Position numbers and translations under genes: made by a program. Shown here in pieces: positions 1-9,124 of a stretch of 41,114 nucleotides of DNA (its first letter is position 1; each line of letters starts with the position of its first letter). Source of the stretch: Nannocystis sp. (GTDB taxonomy: Bacteria; Myxococcota_A; Polyangia; Nannocystales; Nannocystaceae); the NCBI GenBank assembly GCA_016712315.1, contig JADJRG010000001.1:1-41114 (forward strand), given 5' to 3'. The notes below the pieces were generated by a model. The model made no database searches. It was not told the origin of the DNA and saw nothing but the letters and a program-made list of their open reading frames with translations.

Positions 1-643
1 CACCACCTGCTCCGGCGACAGCCGCTCAAGGATCCCCGAAGCCGCGCAGATCTGAAAAAAAGGATCGTCACCCACGCCAGCGCTCCCCGCCGAGGCGCAG
101 CGCCTCAGGCGACTCGAGCAGCGTCGTCACCACGTCGTCGCTGAGGTGGCGGCCGAAGATCGCCCGAATGAAGCTGTTGCGGATCGAGGTCGCGCACCGG
201 CGACTCCGATCTCCTCGATCTTCAGCGCCAGCTCCTCCTCGATCTCATTTCGAGTGATCGAGGTCGCGTCGTGCAACATCGTCAGGTCGCTGTGCTCCCG
301 CTCGGGCGCGGCGGCCGCCGCAGCGGCGCGCGGAGGAGCTCGGGATCCGCCAGCAGCTCGCCGCTGGCCTCGCCCGCTCGAGGTCTGCCAGCGCGGCCGC
401 CCGCAGATCGTCGCTGAGTTCATCCTCGGCCGCCACGCGCGACGACAACGCCGCCGCCGCTGCATTGCCACGTCCGCAGGACCAGCGCCTGGTGTCCGGC
501 GCGCGCTCGCGTGGTTCGCCAGCCGCGCGTCCGACCCGGCAAATCGGGCGCACTGCTCGCCGCTGAGTGTGGCGCTGTTGAGCACGAGCGGCGGCGCGCA
601 CCTCCACGAGCCCGCGCTGGCCGCACCACTGGCGGCCTGACAA
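1..643 (-). CDS. Unrecognised repeat-like protein, partial and frame-broken
   Basis: Conserved-looking peptide segments follow one another in different minus-strand frames and run off the left edge. Near 150-240 one frame reads EHSDLTMLHDATSITRNEIE. Near 60-175 another reads NSFIRAIFGRHLSDDVVTTL. Near 1-60 a third reads DDPFFQICAASGILERLSPE and is still open at base 1. The upstream part is Ala/Arg-rich with short helices that recall leucine-rich-repeat-variant or armadillo-like proteins, but I cannot assign a family. At least four frame breaks are needed to join the pieces, so start and true length are unknown. No promoter or ribosome site is visible. Coding on this strand is likely; the function is not known. 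Confidence 0.35.
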
Positions 644-780
644 GGTCGTGACGGCGACGAGCTCCTCAGGCGCGCCCTGCTCGGGTCCCGCCCTCGCCTC
701 GCTGGTGGTAACTCAATCATCGCGGCGACTGGCGCACAGCTCGCGCCGGAATTGCGCCAGGCCTCTCGCCCGCGCCGCGC

Positions 781-1789
781 CACCTGCTCCTGGTGGGTGG
801 CCTCGGCGCCGGCGCTGCGTGGAAGGCAATCGGCGACGCGCTGCTCCGGCACTTTCGATCAGGCCCCAGTCCGACGGCAGGAAACACCATCGTGATCTGG
901 CTCGGCGACCGGATCGACCAAGACCTGCAGGCTCCCCGCCGACCCGGCCAGCGCCCAGCTCCTCGCCCGGGTCGCGCAGCTACCAGGCCCGCGGCGGCAG
1001 CTTCGCCGTACGCGGCCTCGCCGAGTGGACTTTTGCGGCGCCGCTGACCCACCAGGCGCCCCGCGGAGCGCCCCAGCGCTAATTACGTGGTCCGCGTGGG
1101 CCGTGGCGGCGCCGCCGCGGTCACCTCACGCTGCGCGGGCGCGCCGCTGCGCTGAGCGCTCACCTGACCTGGAGACCCGGCCTCGCCGGGCTGGTCGTGC
1201 TCGACACGACCCCGTGAGCTCGACCGCGAGGCCGCTGGCGGCTAACCCGCCCGCCACGAGCCTCGCCGCGCACGCGCTGCTCACCGCGCTGCTCGACGCG
1301 CCGGGCCCCGAAGCGGATCCTCGTCACCCACCACCGCCCGATCGAGCGCCGGCCCGCACGGTCAAGGCGGGATCTGGCCGGACTCCGCCCTGCTCTTCCA
1401 CGAGGAGGCGCTCGCGCGGGCGATCGTCGGCGGCGCGTTCGTCAGCGCAGTCTCCGGCCACGAGCGCTCGCTCCAGGCCGTCGCCGACGCCTCGCCCGCG
1501 GTGAAGCGCTCCGAGGCCGCGCGCGTGGTTGCGCGCCCCGTTCTTTCAAGTCATCGCCGGCGGGGTGTCGCGCCTGACGCGGCCGCAGCCCTCGCACCTG
1601 GCGTTTCTTTCAAGGCACCGCGCTCGCCCCCGACCACATCAGCAACCACGCCGGCTACGCCGAGCTGGCGCTACGTGCCAGCGCCTGAAGCTCACCTTGC
1701 GCGCGCGCGCCGCGGCCGCTGGCGCGAGGCCGCGCTCCCCCGTCGACCGCGGCCGCCCGCCCCACCCGCCGAGACCGCCTCGCCTGTGA
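781..1789 (+). CDS. Metallophosphoesterase-like protein, frame-broken
   Basis: Fragments in the three plus frames fit a calcineurin-type metallophosphoesterase in order. HLLLVGGLGAGAAW lies near 780, TIVIWLGDRIDQD (like the WLGDNIY metal-binding strand) near 890, KRILVTHHRPI (the THH metal-binding loop) near 1310, and VSGHERSLQ (the GHxH-like last motif, here GHER) near 1450. A C-terminal beta-rich tail ends at TGA 1787-1789. The family hydrolyses phosphoesters with two metal ions. At least five indels interrupt the frame and the expected GNHD motif is lost among them, so I cannot tell whether the enzyme is active. The start is a guess. It converges with the transporter that follows on the other strand. 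Confidence 0.5.
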
Positions 1790-1799
1790 TGGATCCCTG

Positions 1800-2717
1800 C
1801 GCCGACTGCGACCCCCATCGCGACGCGCTGGTGAGAAACCGCGCGCTCAGCCCGAACAACAGCAGCGCCAGCGCCGCCGAGCATCAGCGCCAGCGCGACG
1901 ACCTTGCCCGCGGTGATCGGCTCGGCGAAGGACACGCGACCGACCACCACCGCCATGCTCATACCAATACCGCGCTTGAGGCTCTCGACCAGGCTCACCT
2001 GCAACACCTGGATCGCCGCGAGCTGCGTCACACAGGCGATCGCCATCACCACCGCCGCCGCGATCACCCAGCAAGCTCCCCCCCGCGCGCCACAGCGCCG
2101 CAGCCGGCTCGCGGCGCAGCGCGTACACGCCGACGACGGCGCCCGCGACCAGCGCCACCGACAGCGAAGTGGAAGCCGACGGACGCGAAGCGCAGGCCCC
2201 TGTAATCGAGCGGCCCAGCGCACGCGAAGCGCGGCGACCGCGACCATCACCACGCTGCCGCGGTGGGTGTCCTCTGGGAGGGTCGCCCGCCGCCGCGGTC
2301 GATCATCCAGGACAAGCGCGCCGAGGCGACCGCGGCGATCCCCGCCCACCCACGAGGCCGAGCCGCTCGCCGAGCAGCGGCCGGGCGACCAACGCCGTGA
2401 ACAGCAAGGCGTGAGCGCCAGCATCGGCACCGTCGCTCAGCGGCGAGAGGCGCAACGCCCAAAGGAAGAGGATGTTCGCGACCCGTGGAGCAGCCCGCAT
2501 GCGGCCACGATCGGCAGATATACGGGGTCCGCTGGGGCTGTGCCCTGCCACGCGGCCCATCACGATGAAGATCGGCGCGGGGCCGGATCAGCGCGAGCGC
2601 CAGCAATTCAGGCGAGAGCCGGCCTGAGGAGCGCTTGCGCAGCGCGTCGAGCGACGACCAGGCCGCCGCCGTCACCAACCCCAAGAGTAGACCCGCGCTC
2701 AAGGACGGGTTCTTTAC
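1800..2717 (-). CDS. EamA/DMT-family transporter, frame-broken
   Basis: Hydrophobic segments in several minus-strand frames make a drug/metabolite-type transporter: KNPSLSAGLLLGLVTAAAWS near 2715, NILFLWALRLSPLS near 2470, ALLFTALVARPLLGERLGL near 2380 (the end of the first EamA repeat, with its typical P/LLGERL), then VIAAAVVMAIACVTQLAAIQ near 2040 and AGKVVALALMLGGAG near 1870 in the second repeat. EamA proteins are inner-membrane carriers with ten helices in two repeats. The start is unclear: an ATG followed at once by TAA near 2719 would become ATG-AAG-AAC if two bases were removed. At least three other frame breaks lie inside. The substrate cannot be told. Confidence 0.55.
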
Positions 2718-2780
2718 ATGGAGACCCCGCCCCGCGCCAGGCGCGACCGCGACGGGCCGCTTTGTTATCCTCCGCGGCGC

Positions 2781-3813
2781 GTGTCTTGGCTCAAGCGGAT
2801 CCTGATCGGCGTCACCCTCCTCCTCCTCGTGCTCGTCGCGATCAGCGCCTGGCTCTTTCGCTCGCAAGCGGAGGCGATCCCGAGCGAGCTCCGCCGATCG
2901 ACGCCGCCGCGGATCCGCAAAACATCAAGCTCCCGCCGACGGCGACCTGCCCGCGCTCGCGCTCGCGCTGAGCTGCGCGGCCGCACCTCGTATTTCGTGA
3001 TTGAGGACCGCGAGAGCATGCAAGCGGGCGAGCAAGGCGGTGAACCGCGCGCTCGCCCGCTGGTCGGTGCCGGGGCGTGCGCGGCTTCTTGATCGGCGAC
3101 GCGAAGGGCTTCGCCCTGCTCCGCGCGAAGATCGGCGGGTCATGGGCATGATGCGCCCCGAGCTGCGCCTGCCCCTCTATATCGACTTCGAGGGGGTGTT
3201 TATGACTCCTTTAAAGCTCCCCCGCGGCCACACCGGGGTCGTCGTGCTCGGACCCACGGGCGAGGTCCTGCTCCGCCACAGCGGCCCCGCCGACGACGCC
3301 ACCCTCGCCGCGCTCAAGGCGGCCCTCGGCGCCGACGAGCCGACGCTCTCACCCGCGCCCGAGTTCACGGCGGGGACGCTGAGCCGCGCCGCTTGTCGCG
3401 GCAAGGTCTGCGTGCTCGCCTTCCTCGACGCGCCGGTCGCCCTCGCGGATCTGCCGGGCGTCGAGGGCGGCTTTAAGGGCGGCCGCGAGGAGTCGTTTGA
3501 GCGCTTCGGCCGGCCGAGCATCCGCCTCGTCGGCGTGCTCGCCGGGGCCGACGGGAAGATCGACGAAGACAAGGTCGCGGGCGTCATCGTCGGCGACTTG
3601 TCGGGGGTGACCCTGCGCCGTTGGCAGCAGGTCGCCGAGGCCGCCGCGGCCCGCGCCGCCTTTGAGCTGCCGCCTGACCGAGCGGGACTCGTCATCATCG
3701 ACGACCAGGGGCGCGTCGCGCTCAAGGCGATCGGCCGCGTCCCGTTTTGGCAGCTCGGCCTCGTCTCCGAGCTGCTCGGCGTCGAGCTCGGCGACCGCAG
3801 CGGCGAGCGTTAG
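2781..3813 (+). CDS. Membrane-anchored thioredoxin-like protein
   Basis: A GTG start at 2781 opens with SWLKRILIGVTLLLLVLVA, one membrane anchor or uncleaved signal. After one or two frame breaks near 2900-3150 the frame is intact from about 3150 to TAG 3811-3813. The middle part (PLYIDFEGVFMTPLKLPRGH, then VVVLGPTGEVLLRHSGPAD) has the strand pattern of a thioredoxin-fold domain without a CxxC pair. A second similar segment ends with LVIIDDQGRVALKAIG. The protein probably faces the periplasm. A redox role is not supported because no catalytic cysteine pair is visible; the only nearby cysteines are in SRAACRGKVC. It is followed 48 nt later by the DUF2157 gene on the same strand. Confidence 0.5.
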
Positions 3814-3861
3814 TGTGGCCGCGCGCTAGTCTTGTGGCGCGGGCGCTGTTAGCCTGCGGCC

Positions 3862-5006
3862 TTGTCGATCACCCACAAGATCGCCGGTGGCAGCGCGCGG
3901 GCCTGCTCTCCGCCGAGGCCGCCGCCGCGATCCTCCAGCACGAGGAGCGCCAGAGCCGCCCCTACCTGCTCTACGCGGCGGGCGGCCTCGGCGCGTTGAC
4001 CATCGTGCTCGGCGTCGTCGCGATCATCGCGAGCAATTAGCAGGACATCCCTGGCGGGGTGAAGCTCGCGATCGACTTGCTCCTCGCGAGCGGCGTCGCG
4101 GCGGCGATCGTGCTCGCGCGGGCGCGGCGGCGCCTGGCTGCGCAAGCTGCTGATCTCGATCTATTACGGGTTCGTGCTCGCGTCGATCGGCCTGATCTCG
4201 CGGGTCTACCACCTCGGCGGCGCGACCTGGCAGGCCCTGCTCGCCTGGAGCGCCCTCACCTTTGTTTTGGTGACCCGCAGCCGCAGCGCTGGCCTCGCCT
4301 CTGCGTGGATCATCGGGCTCCATACGACCTACTACCTCGGCCTCCGAGGCGCTCGTCGACGGCCTCGGCCCCGGCCGCGAGGGCGGGCGCTGGGCGTGGG
4401 CCTTGTCAGCCTGCCGCCGCTGCTCTGCCTGATCGTCGCCGCCTCAGCCTCGGTCGCCCGCTGGCGCCCCCTCTATTCCCGCGCCTTCGCCCGCTTCGGC
4501 TGGAGCGGCGCGCTCCTGCTCTCGCCTCCGCCGCGAGCTTCGTCTTGTATGACCCGCCACCTGCCGCGCCGCCGCCTCCTGCTCCTCGGCGCGGGGTCGC
4601 CGCGGCGCTGACCGGGGTGCTGGTCGTGCGCGCCTCAAGCTCGTGCCCGGCGCCCCGCCGCGATCACCCCGACGCGGGTGCTCCTCCTCCTCATCCTCGT
4701 GCTGGGATATGGACCGCTCCTGCTCGCAAGCGAAGAGCAGCGGCTCCTCGCGGCGCTCTGCTTCATCGCCCTCTGGGCGGCGGCGGCGTGGGTCGGCTAC
4801 GCCGCGCACAACGTCCGGGTCCTCAACATCGCGACCGCGGTGATCGGCGTCCGCCTGATCACCGTCTATTTCGAGGTCTTCGGCAGCCTCCTCGACACGG
4901 GGCTGGGCCTCATCACCGGCGGCCTGTTCACAGTCGGGCTCACGTACCTCTGGGCACGCAAGCGCCGCGACTTCGCGGCCCACCTCGCCAGGAGCCGAAG
5001 CAATGA
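3862..5006 (+). CDS. DUF2157 membrane protein, frame-broken
   Basis: The DUF2157 N-terminal signature is clear near 3895-4050: RAGLLSAEAAAAILQHEERQ, then a first helix GLGALTIVLGVVAIIASN, followed after a frame break by QDIPGGVKLAIDLLL. Further membrane segments appear near 4150-4340 (LLISIYYGFVLASIGLISRV, SAWIIGLHTTYYLGL) and near 4680-4960 (MLLLLILVLGYGPLLLASEE, RLITVYFEVFGSLLDTGLGL). DUF2157 proteins are polytopic inner-membrane proteins of unknown function. They are often followed by a GDYXXLXY protein, and that is the case here: the stop TGA 5004-5006 overlaps the next ATG at 5003. The start is uncertain; TTG 3862 is in frame with SITHKI. About five indels are present. Confidence 0.6.
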
Positions 5007-5618
5007 ACAATCGACTGCTCTTGGTCGCCGTCGTCACCCCGATCCTCGGCCTGCTCGCCTTGATCGGCCGCGCCGAGCTCAACCTACAAAACGGCCGCAA
5101 GTGGCACCTCCCGATCACCGGCTACGACCCCGCGACCTGCTGAGCGGCCACTATCTGCGCTACCAATACGCGCTCGACTGGCAGACCCCGACCGCTGCGG
5201 CAGCGCCTCCGACGGCGCGATCGACGGCGGCTGCTGCGTCTGTCTCTCGCCGACAGACGAGGGCCGCGTGCCGCGCTTTCACAACGTGCGCTGCGACGAA
5301 GTGGCCGGCTGCCTGAGCTGGGCGCGCGGCGGCGACCTGATCGGCGAGCAGCGCTTCTTCGTCCCCGCGGAGCGCTCTAAGGAGCTTGAGGACGCGCTCC
5401 GCAGCCGAAGCGCGAGGATCCGGGCGTCGATCACCAGCGACGGCGTGGTCGCCGTCGACACGCTGCTGCTCGACGGCGAGCCGTGGCAAGAGGCGCTCGC
5501 CGCGGAAGTGATCCGCGGAGGCGACGCCGCGCCTGCGGCGACGAAGAGAGAAATAGCGCGACAAGGCTCGAAGCGCACAAATCAGGCGCCGCGAACCATC
5601 GAGGTGCGCGGCGCCTGA
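5003..5618 (+). CDS. GDYXXLXY-domain protein
   Basis: ATG 5003 gives MNNRLLLVAVVTPILGLLAL, a signal or anchor, followed by NLQNGRKWHLPITGYDPRDL and SGHYLRYQYALDW. This is the signature of the GDYXXLXY family: a Gly-Tyr-Asp-Pro-Arg-Asp-Leu-Leu turn and Gly-His-Tyr-Leu-x-Tyr. After frame breaks near 5110 and 5210 the C-terminal half is intact (RFFVPAERSKELEDALRSRS, VVAVDTLLLDGEPWQEAL) and ends at TGA 5616-5618. The ATGA overlap with the DUF2157 gene implies translational coupling; the two families commonly sit side by side. Function is unknown, probably at the outer face of the inner membrane. Confidence 0.65.
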
Positions 5619-5676
5619 TTCTTAACCGAGTCCGAGATCGAGTCGAGTCCGAGTCCGAGCCGGGTCGACGCGGCGA

Positions 5677-6804
5677 TCAGCCGATCAGCTTATAACGCGT
5701 GTCTTGGCGGACGCCGGTGCGCTCGACGAGGCGCCCGTCGACGAGGCGAGCGAGGCTGAGGCGGATCTGGCTGTCGGTGCCGCCGATCTTCCGGGCGGAT
5801 CTGCGAGATGCTCGTCAGTCGCCCTGCTCGCGCAGGATGTTGAGGATCGCGATGTCGTACGCCTTTCGCCCGTCATCGGTCCGATTCGAGGGACGAGCGG
5901 CCTTCGCCGCCTTCGCCGCCTTGGCAGGCTTCGCCGGCTTGCTGGCGCTGCTTGCTGGCCGCTCTTCGCTTTGCCAGTGTTCGCTGCCTTGGCGACTGGC
6001 GCGGCGGACACCTCCGCCGCGGCCGGCTCGGCGGCAGGCGCCGCGGGCTGCGCCGCCTTGGCGACCTGCTTCGTGACCTGCTTCGTGACCTGCTTCGTGG
6101 CCTTCTTCGTGGCCTTCTTCGCGGCCTTCTTCGTGGCCTTCTTCGTGGCAGTCTTCTCGGTCTTCTGCTCGGTCTTCTGCTCGGTCTTCTTGCCAGCATC
6201 CGCGGCCACGACGACCGCGGCAGTCGCGGCGCCCGCGAGCACATAGGCCGGGCGCGGCTTCTTGCCGATCATCGCGACTTGACCGCCCTCGATCAGCCGG
6301 CGAAGGGCGCGGTGCGCCGTCGTCTGGCTGACGCCGAAGGTCGAGCGGAGCTCGCCCATCGTCACGGCGGCGCCGTCGCTTTTGCAACAGGTCGAGGATC
6401 GACGAGTCGAGCGCGGTGGGCTCGCGCACCCGCACAGCGCTCGCCTTGGGCGCCTGCTTGGACGCCGGCGGACGCCTGCTTGGGCGCCTGCTTCGCGGGC
6501 TTCTTGGCGGCTGCCTTGGTCGACCCGGCGGTCGCGTGACTCGTCGCCGCGGGCGCCTGCGCAGCAGTGGCCTTGGGTGATGGCGCGCTCAACGGCTCCG
6601 AATCGGAGAGCAGCGCGCTGACGCGGATCGGCGCGAGCGACTTGCCATGAGCCCGCGCAGGAGATCATGGAGATCCCCAAAGGTCAGGGTGGACAAGTGG
6701 CCGCGCAAGACCGCGAGGAGCGCTCGAGTCGCGTGATCATGGAGGACTTGCTGGACTTCGGCATCAAACTTCTTGGACAACGTCACGCCGCAGATAGTGA
6801 CCAT
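5677..6804 (-). CDS. Histone H1-like protein with two winged helices and a Lys/Ala linker
   Basis: ATG 6804 gives MVTICGVTLSKKFDAEVQQV, a short helical head. After a frame break near 6630 comes an Ala/Lys/Gln-rich stretch, then a winged helix (LDSSILDLLQKSDGAAVTMG, FGVSQTTAHRALRRLIEGGQ) near 6270-6400. Next is a long basic linker of KKTEQKTEQKTEK and TKKATKKAAKKATKK repeats near 6060-6200. A second winged-helix start (YDIAILNILREQGD) near 5830 follows and, after two more breaks, the end VRQDTRYKLIG before TGA 5679-5677. The lysine repeats resemble eukaryotic H1 tails and bacterial AlgP/Hc1-type nucleoid proteins. I infer a DNA-binding chromatin or regulatory protein. Total inferred length is about 375 aa. 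Confidence 0.6.
6062..6190 (+). repeat. 12-nt repeats coding the basic linker
   Basis: Units of the type TTCGTGACCTGC, TTCGTGGCCTTC and CTCGGTCTTCTG recur in phase. On the minus strand they encode the TKQV, TKKA and KTEQ four-residue repeats of the histone-like linker. Such arrays can change length by slippage without breaking the frame. Confidence 0.7.
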
Positions 6805-6846
6805 CGCCGACTGGCGCTGTCAATCACCCTCGCGCCGGGCGATGCA

Positions 6847-6923
6847 GAAGATCCGCATCTTCCAAGCAGGCAGGGCCGACGCCCGACGTTATGAGAGATG
6901 CCCGCTGCATCGGCCCTGTCTGC
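6847..6923 (-). other. Structured intergenic segment with a 14-bp inverted repeat
   Basis: The arms at 6866-6879 and 6910-6923 pair at 13 of 14 positions around a 30-nt loop. A smaller hairpin, GATGC/GCATC, sits at 6897-6911. Next to it, 6847-6862 forms GAAGAT-CCGC-ATCTTC. The segment lies between the FolB-cupin stop (6984) and the start of the histone-like gene (6804). On the minus strand there is no T tract, so it is not a standard intrinsic terminator. It could be a factor-dependent terminator, a leader structure or part of a small RNA. Confidence 0.45.
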
Positions 6924-6983
6924 GACGGCGGGCGCCATCGCGCGCCCTCCGTCGATCAGAGCGCTCAATCGCCTTGAACCCGG

Positions 6984-7751
6984 CTAGGGGTAGGTTTCGG
7001 GATAATAAAACGAGCGGCTGAAGGCGCGGTCGGGCGGCGCGGACGGCGGTGGGTCCGCCGTGCGGTGCAGGCTGAGCAGGGCGCGCTGGCAGGGGCTTGA
7101 GTTGTGAATTATCAGGTCTGGGGCGCCGCCGCGGAGGCTGGTCCCCGCGCGTAGGAGCTCCATCGGTCGCCCCTGTGGGGTGAGGCGCAGGCCCTCACCC
7201 AATATTAAGATAAACGCGTCTGGAGCGGCGATAGGGGCGCTCGCGCCGGGATTGAGGTGGAGGCGGGTGAGCCCTAGGTGGGGGTCTTTGAAGATCCGCT
7301 CGAGGCGCGCCGTAGGGCTGAGCTTCGCGGATGAACGTGTACTCCGCGGCGCTGCGACGGACGCTCAGCGAGGCGACGCCCTGCCCGCCGAGGGCCTGTG
7401 GTTTTGCGCAAGGTGAGGCTCACCTCGTCGATCTGCGCGCCCGTCGCAAGCGGGGCGAGCAGGTAACGACACAGCGCCTCCGCGGCGACCTCGAGGAGGA
7501 GGAAGCGGGCGTGCTCGAGGATGAAGCGCAGGTCTCCGGCGACTCGGGCGTAATCTACGGTGTCGGCGAGGTGGCCGCCGCTGGCCGCCTTGCGGGTGTC
7601 GAGGTGGAGGGTGAGGTCCAGCCCCAGCGGCTGGAGCCGCTCGCGTTCGCTGGGGTAGACCCCCGCAGACGCAGTCGACGCACAACCCGCGGATCTCGAC
7701 GCGATCGAGGGGATGGGGGGGTGAAGAGGAGGGGTGGGCAGATCCGCGCAC
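6984..7751 (-). CDS. folB: Dihydroneopterin aldolase (FolB-like) fused to a cupin-like domain
   Basis: GTG 7751 leads to DRVEIRGLCVDCVCG, the usual opening strand of FolB. After a frame break near 7660 the family pattern continues: PLGLDLTLHLDTRKAAS, DTVDYARVAGDLRFILEHAR, FLLLEVAAEALCRYLL, VSLTLRK. FolB converts dihydroneopterin to the hydroxymethyl pterin in folate synthesis. FolB is normally near 120 aa, but here the coding sequence goes on. After a break near 7310 it reads RIFKDPHLGLTRLHLNPGAS, DAFILILGEGLRL, LLRAGTSLRG and so on to TGA 6984. The GEG turn and the beta-strand spacing look like a single cupin barrel; no full metal-binding HxH set is seen. It starts 76 nt after the RT gene. 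Unrelated fusion partners or two genes cannot be excluded. Confidence 0.55.
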
Positions 7752-7826
7752 GGCGAGGCTCAGGGAGGCGCGCGGGGCGGCGGGGCCCGCTCGTGGCGCC
7801 TTCTTCTTGCGAGAGAGGACGGAGGA

Positions 7827-9122
7827 TCAGAGGGCGGCGAGCTGCGCGCGCAGACGCTTCCCGAGCTCGGGCTCGCTCATCTGGATATAGGCGATAAAAC
7901 CAGCGATCCGGCTGAGGGTCTCGCCCTCTTGAAGGGGTTTGCCGCGGGCCAGGTTGTGCAAAGCGGCGCGGATCTGGCGCTTGGTCTCGCGGGCGACGCG
8001 GGGGCCCTGCTCGCCGTTGACGACGAGGCCGGTGACCTGCTGACGCCCACCAGCGCGAGAGACCCGGGTCTTGTCTGGGTGCACCACAAAACCCTCACCC
8101 GCGGCGATCATCGCGACGCCGCCGAGCAAGGCGCCGAGGCGCGGCGGGCCTTGATGCGTCGCGGGCAATGAAAAGGTGAGGTCGTCGGCGTAGCGGGTGT
8201 AGCGCCAGCCGTACTTCTTAGCGAGGCCGACGAGGCGGCGGTCGAGGCGCTGACAGAGGGTGTTGGTCAGCCCAGGGCTGGTCGGCGCGCCTTGGGGGAG
8301 GCAGCGGGGGCCGAGGGCGAGGTAGTGGGTCTTGCCGTCGATCTCGAGGACTCGACGCGGCGCCTCGGTGCAGAGCAGCGCGAGCAGGGTGGCGACTTGC
8401 TCGCGGTAGCCGGCCTTTCTGAAGACGCCGCGGACTCGCGCGTACGTGACCGTCGGGAAGAAGTCCTTGAGGTCGACCTTGACGATCGTGGTCGCCCCGG
8501 CGTGGACCGCGGCGTTGCTCTTGATCGAGCGGCCCGCGAGGAAGCCGTGCGCGGCGCCGTGCACGGGCAGGCGCTCGACCACCTCGCGGTGGATCCAGCG
8601 CTGGATCTGCTTGAGGCGGCGATTGGGCGCCCAGATCGAGCGCAGGCCGCCGCTGCGCTTGGGGATCGTGAAGGCGTGATAGTGGAGGAAGGTCGCGTCC
8701 TCGCGGTGGAAGGCGTACCAGCGCAGCTCGGCGATCGACAGGCCGAGCGCCTCGGCGAGCGCTTTGGGGTGCTCCAGCTTGGGGAGCTCGTTCTCGGCGG
8801 CGCGCTCCTCGGGGTTACGCAGGTCCCAGCGGTCGAAGTCGTGATCGTCGCTCCAAAAGACGCCCTCGCCGAGGTGCACGAGGTGCGAGGCGCGGTAGGC
8901 GAGCCAGGCCTCGCGCGCGAGCTTGCGCCGCTCCGCGGCCTCCTCCTTGAGCGATTTTTTGTAGCGCTCGAGCTCGGCCTTGCTCATGCCCTCGGTCGGC
9001 TTGCGCTCGACGAGGAAGCCGCGCTCGGTCAGCTGCTGCTGGATGAACCGATCGCGGCCGCCAGCCTGCTCGATGCTCCGCCAGAGATCTAAGAGTCGGG
9101 TGGTATCGATTCGGAACGCCAT
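7827..9122 (-). CDS. Retron-type reverse transcriptase
   Basis: This intact 431-aa frame starts at ATG 9122-9120. The N-terminal 145 residues form a basic helical region (TERGFLVERKPTEGMSKAEL, AEALGLSIAELRWYAFHRED). The RT palm and fingers follow: HAFTIPKRSGGLRSI, the retron-specific NAAVH (203-207, NAxxH), motif A DLKDFF (217-222), QGAPTSP (277-283), the catalytic YADD (311-314) and VTG (363-365). NAxxH and VTG are hallmarks of retron RTs, and the whole sequence resembles, as I remember it, the Mx162-type RT of Myxococcus. Retron RTs copy part of a neighbouring msr-msd RNA into branched msDNA. Here the start is only 2 nt after the stop of the SWIM-WGR gene, so no msr-msd fits in the usual upstream place. 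It is the only gene of the operon without a frame break. Confidence 0.93.
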   Translation of the reverse strand: MAFRIDTTRLLDLWRSIEQAGGRDRFIQQQLTERGFLVERKPTEGMSKAELERYKKSLKEEAAERRKLAREAWLAYRASHLVHLGEGVFWSDDHDFDRWDLRNPEERAAENELPKLEHPKALAEALGLSIAELRWYAFHREDATFLHYHAFTIPKRSGGLRSIWAPNRRLKQIQRWIHREVVERLPVHGAAHGFLAGRSIKSNAAVHAGATTIVKVDLKDFFPTVTYARVRGVFRKAGYREQVATLLALLCTEAPRRVLEIDGKTHYLALGPRCLPQGAPTSPGLTNTLCQRLDRRLVGLAKKYGWRYTRYADDLTFSLPATHQGPPRLGALLGGVAMIAAGEGFVVHPDKTRVSRAGGRQQVTGLVVNGEQGPRVARETKRQIRAALHNLARGKPLQEGETLSRIAGFIAYIQMSEPELGKRLRAQLAAL

Positions 9123-9124
9123 GT

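Noticed and set aside
1..3000. Decayed mobile element or pseudogene island at the left end
   Set aside because: The broken genes look like normal host genes and no transposase, inverted terminal repeat or target duplication is visible.
7365..7751. A separate 128-aa Arg/Pro-rich protein on the minus strand
   Set aside because: Only its first residues match FolB; the rest is the wrong frame after an indel.
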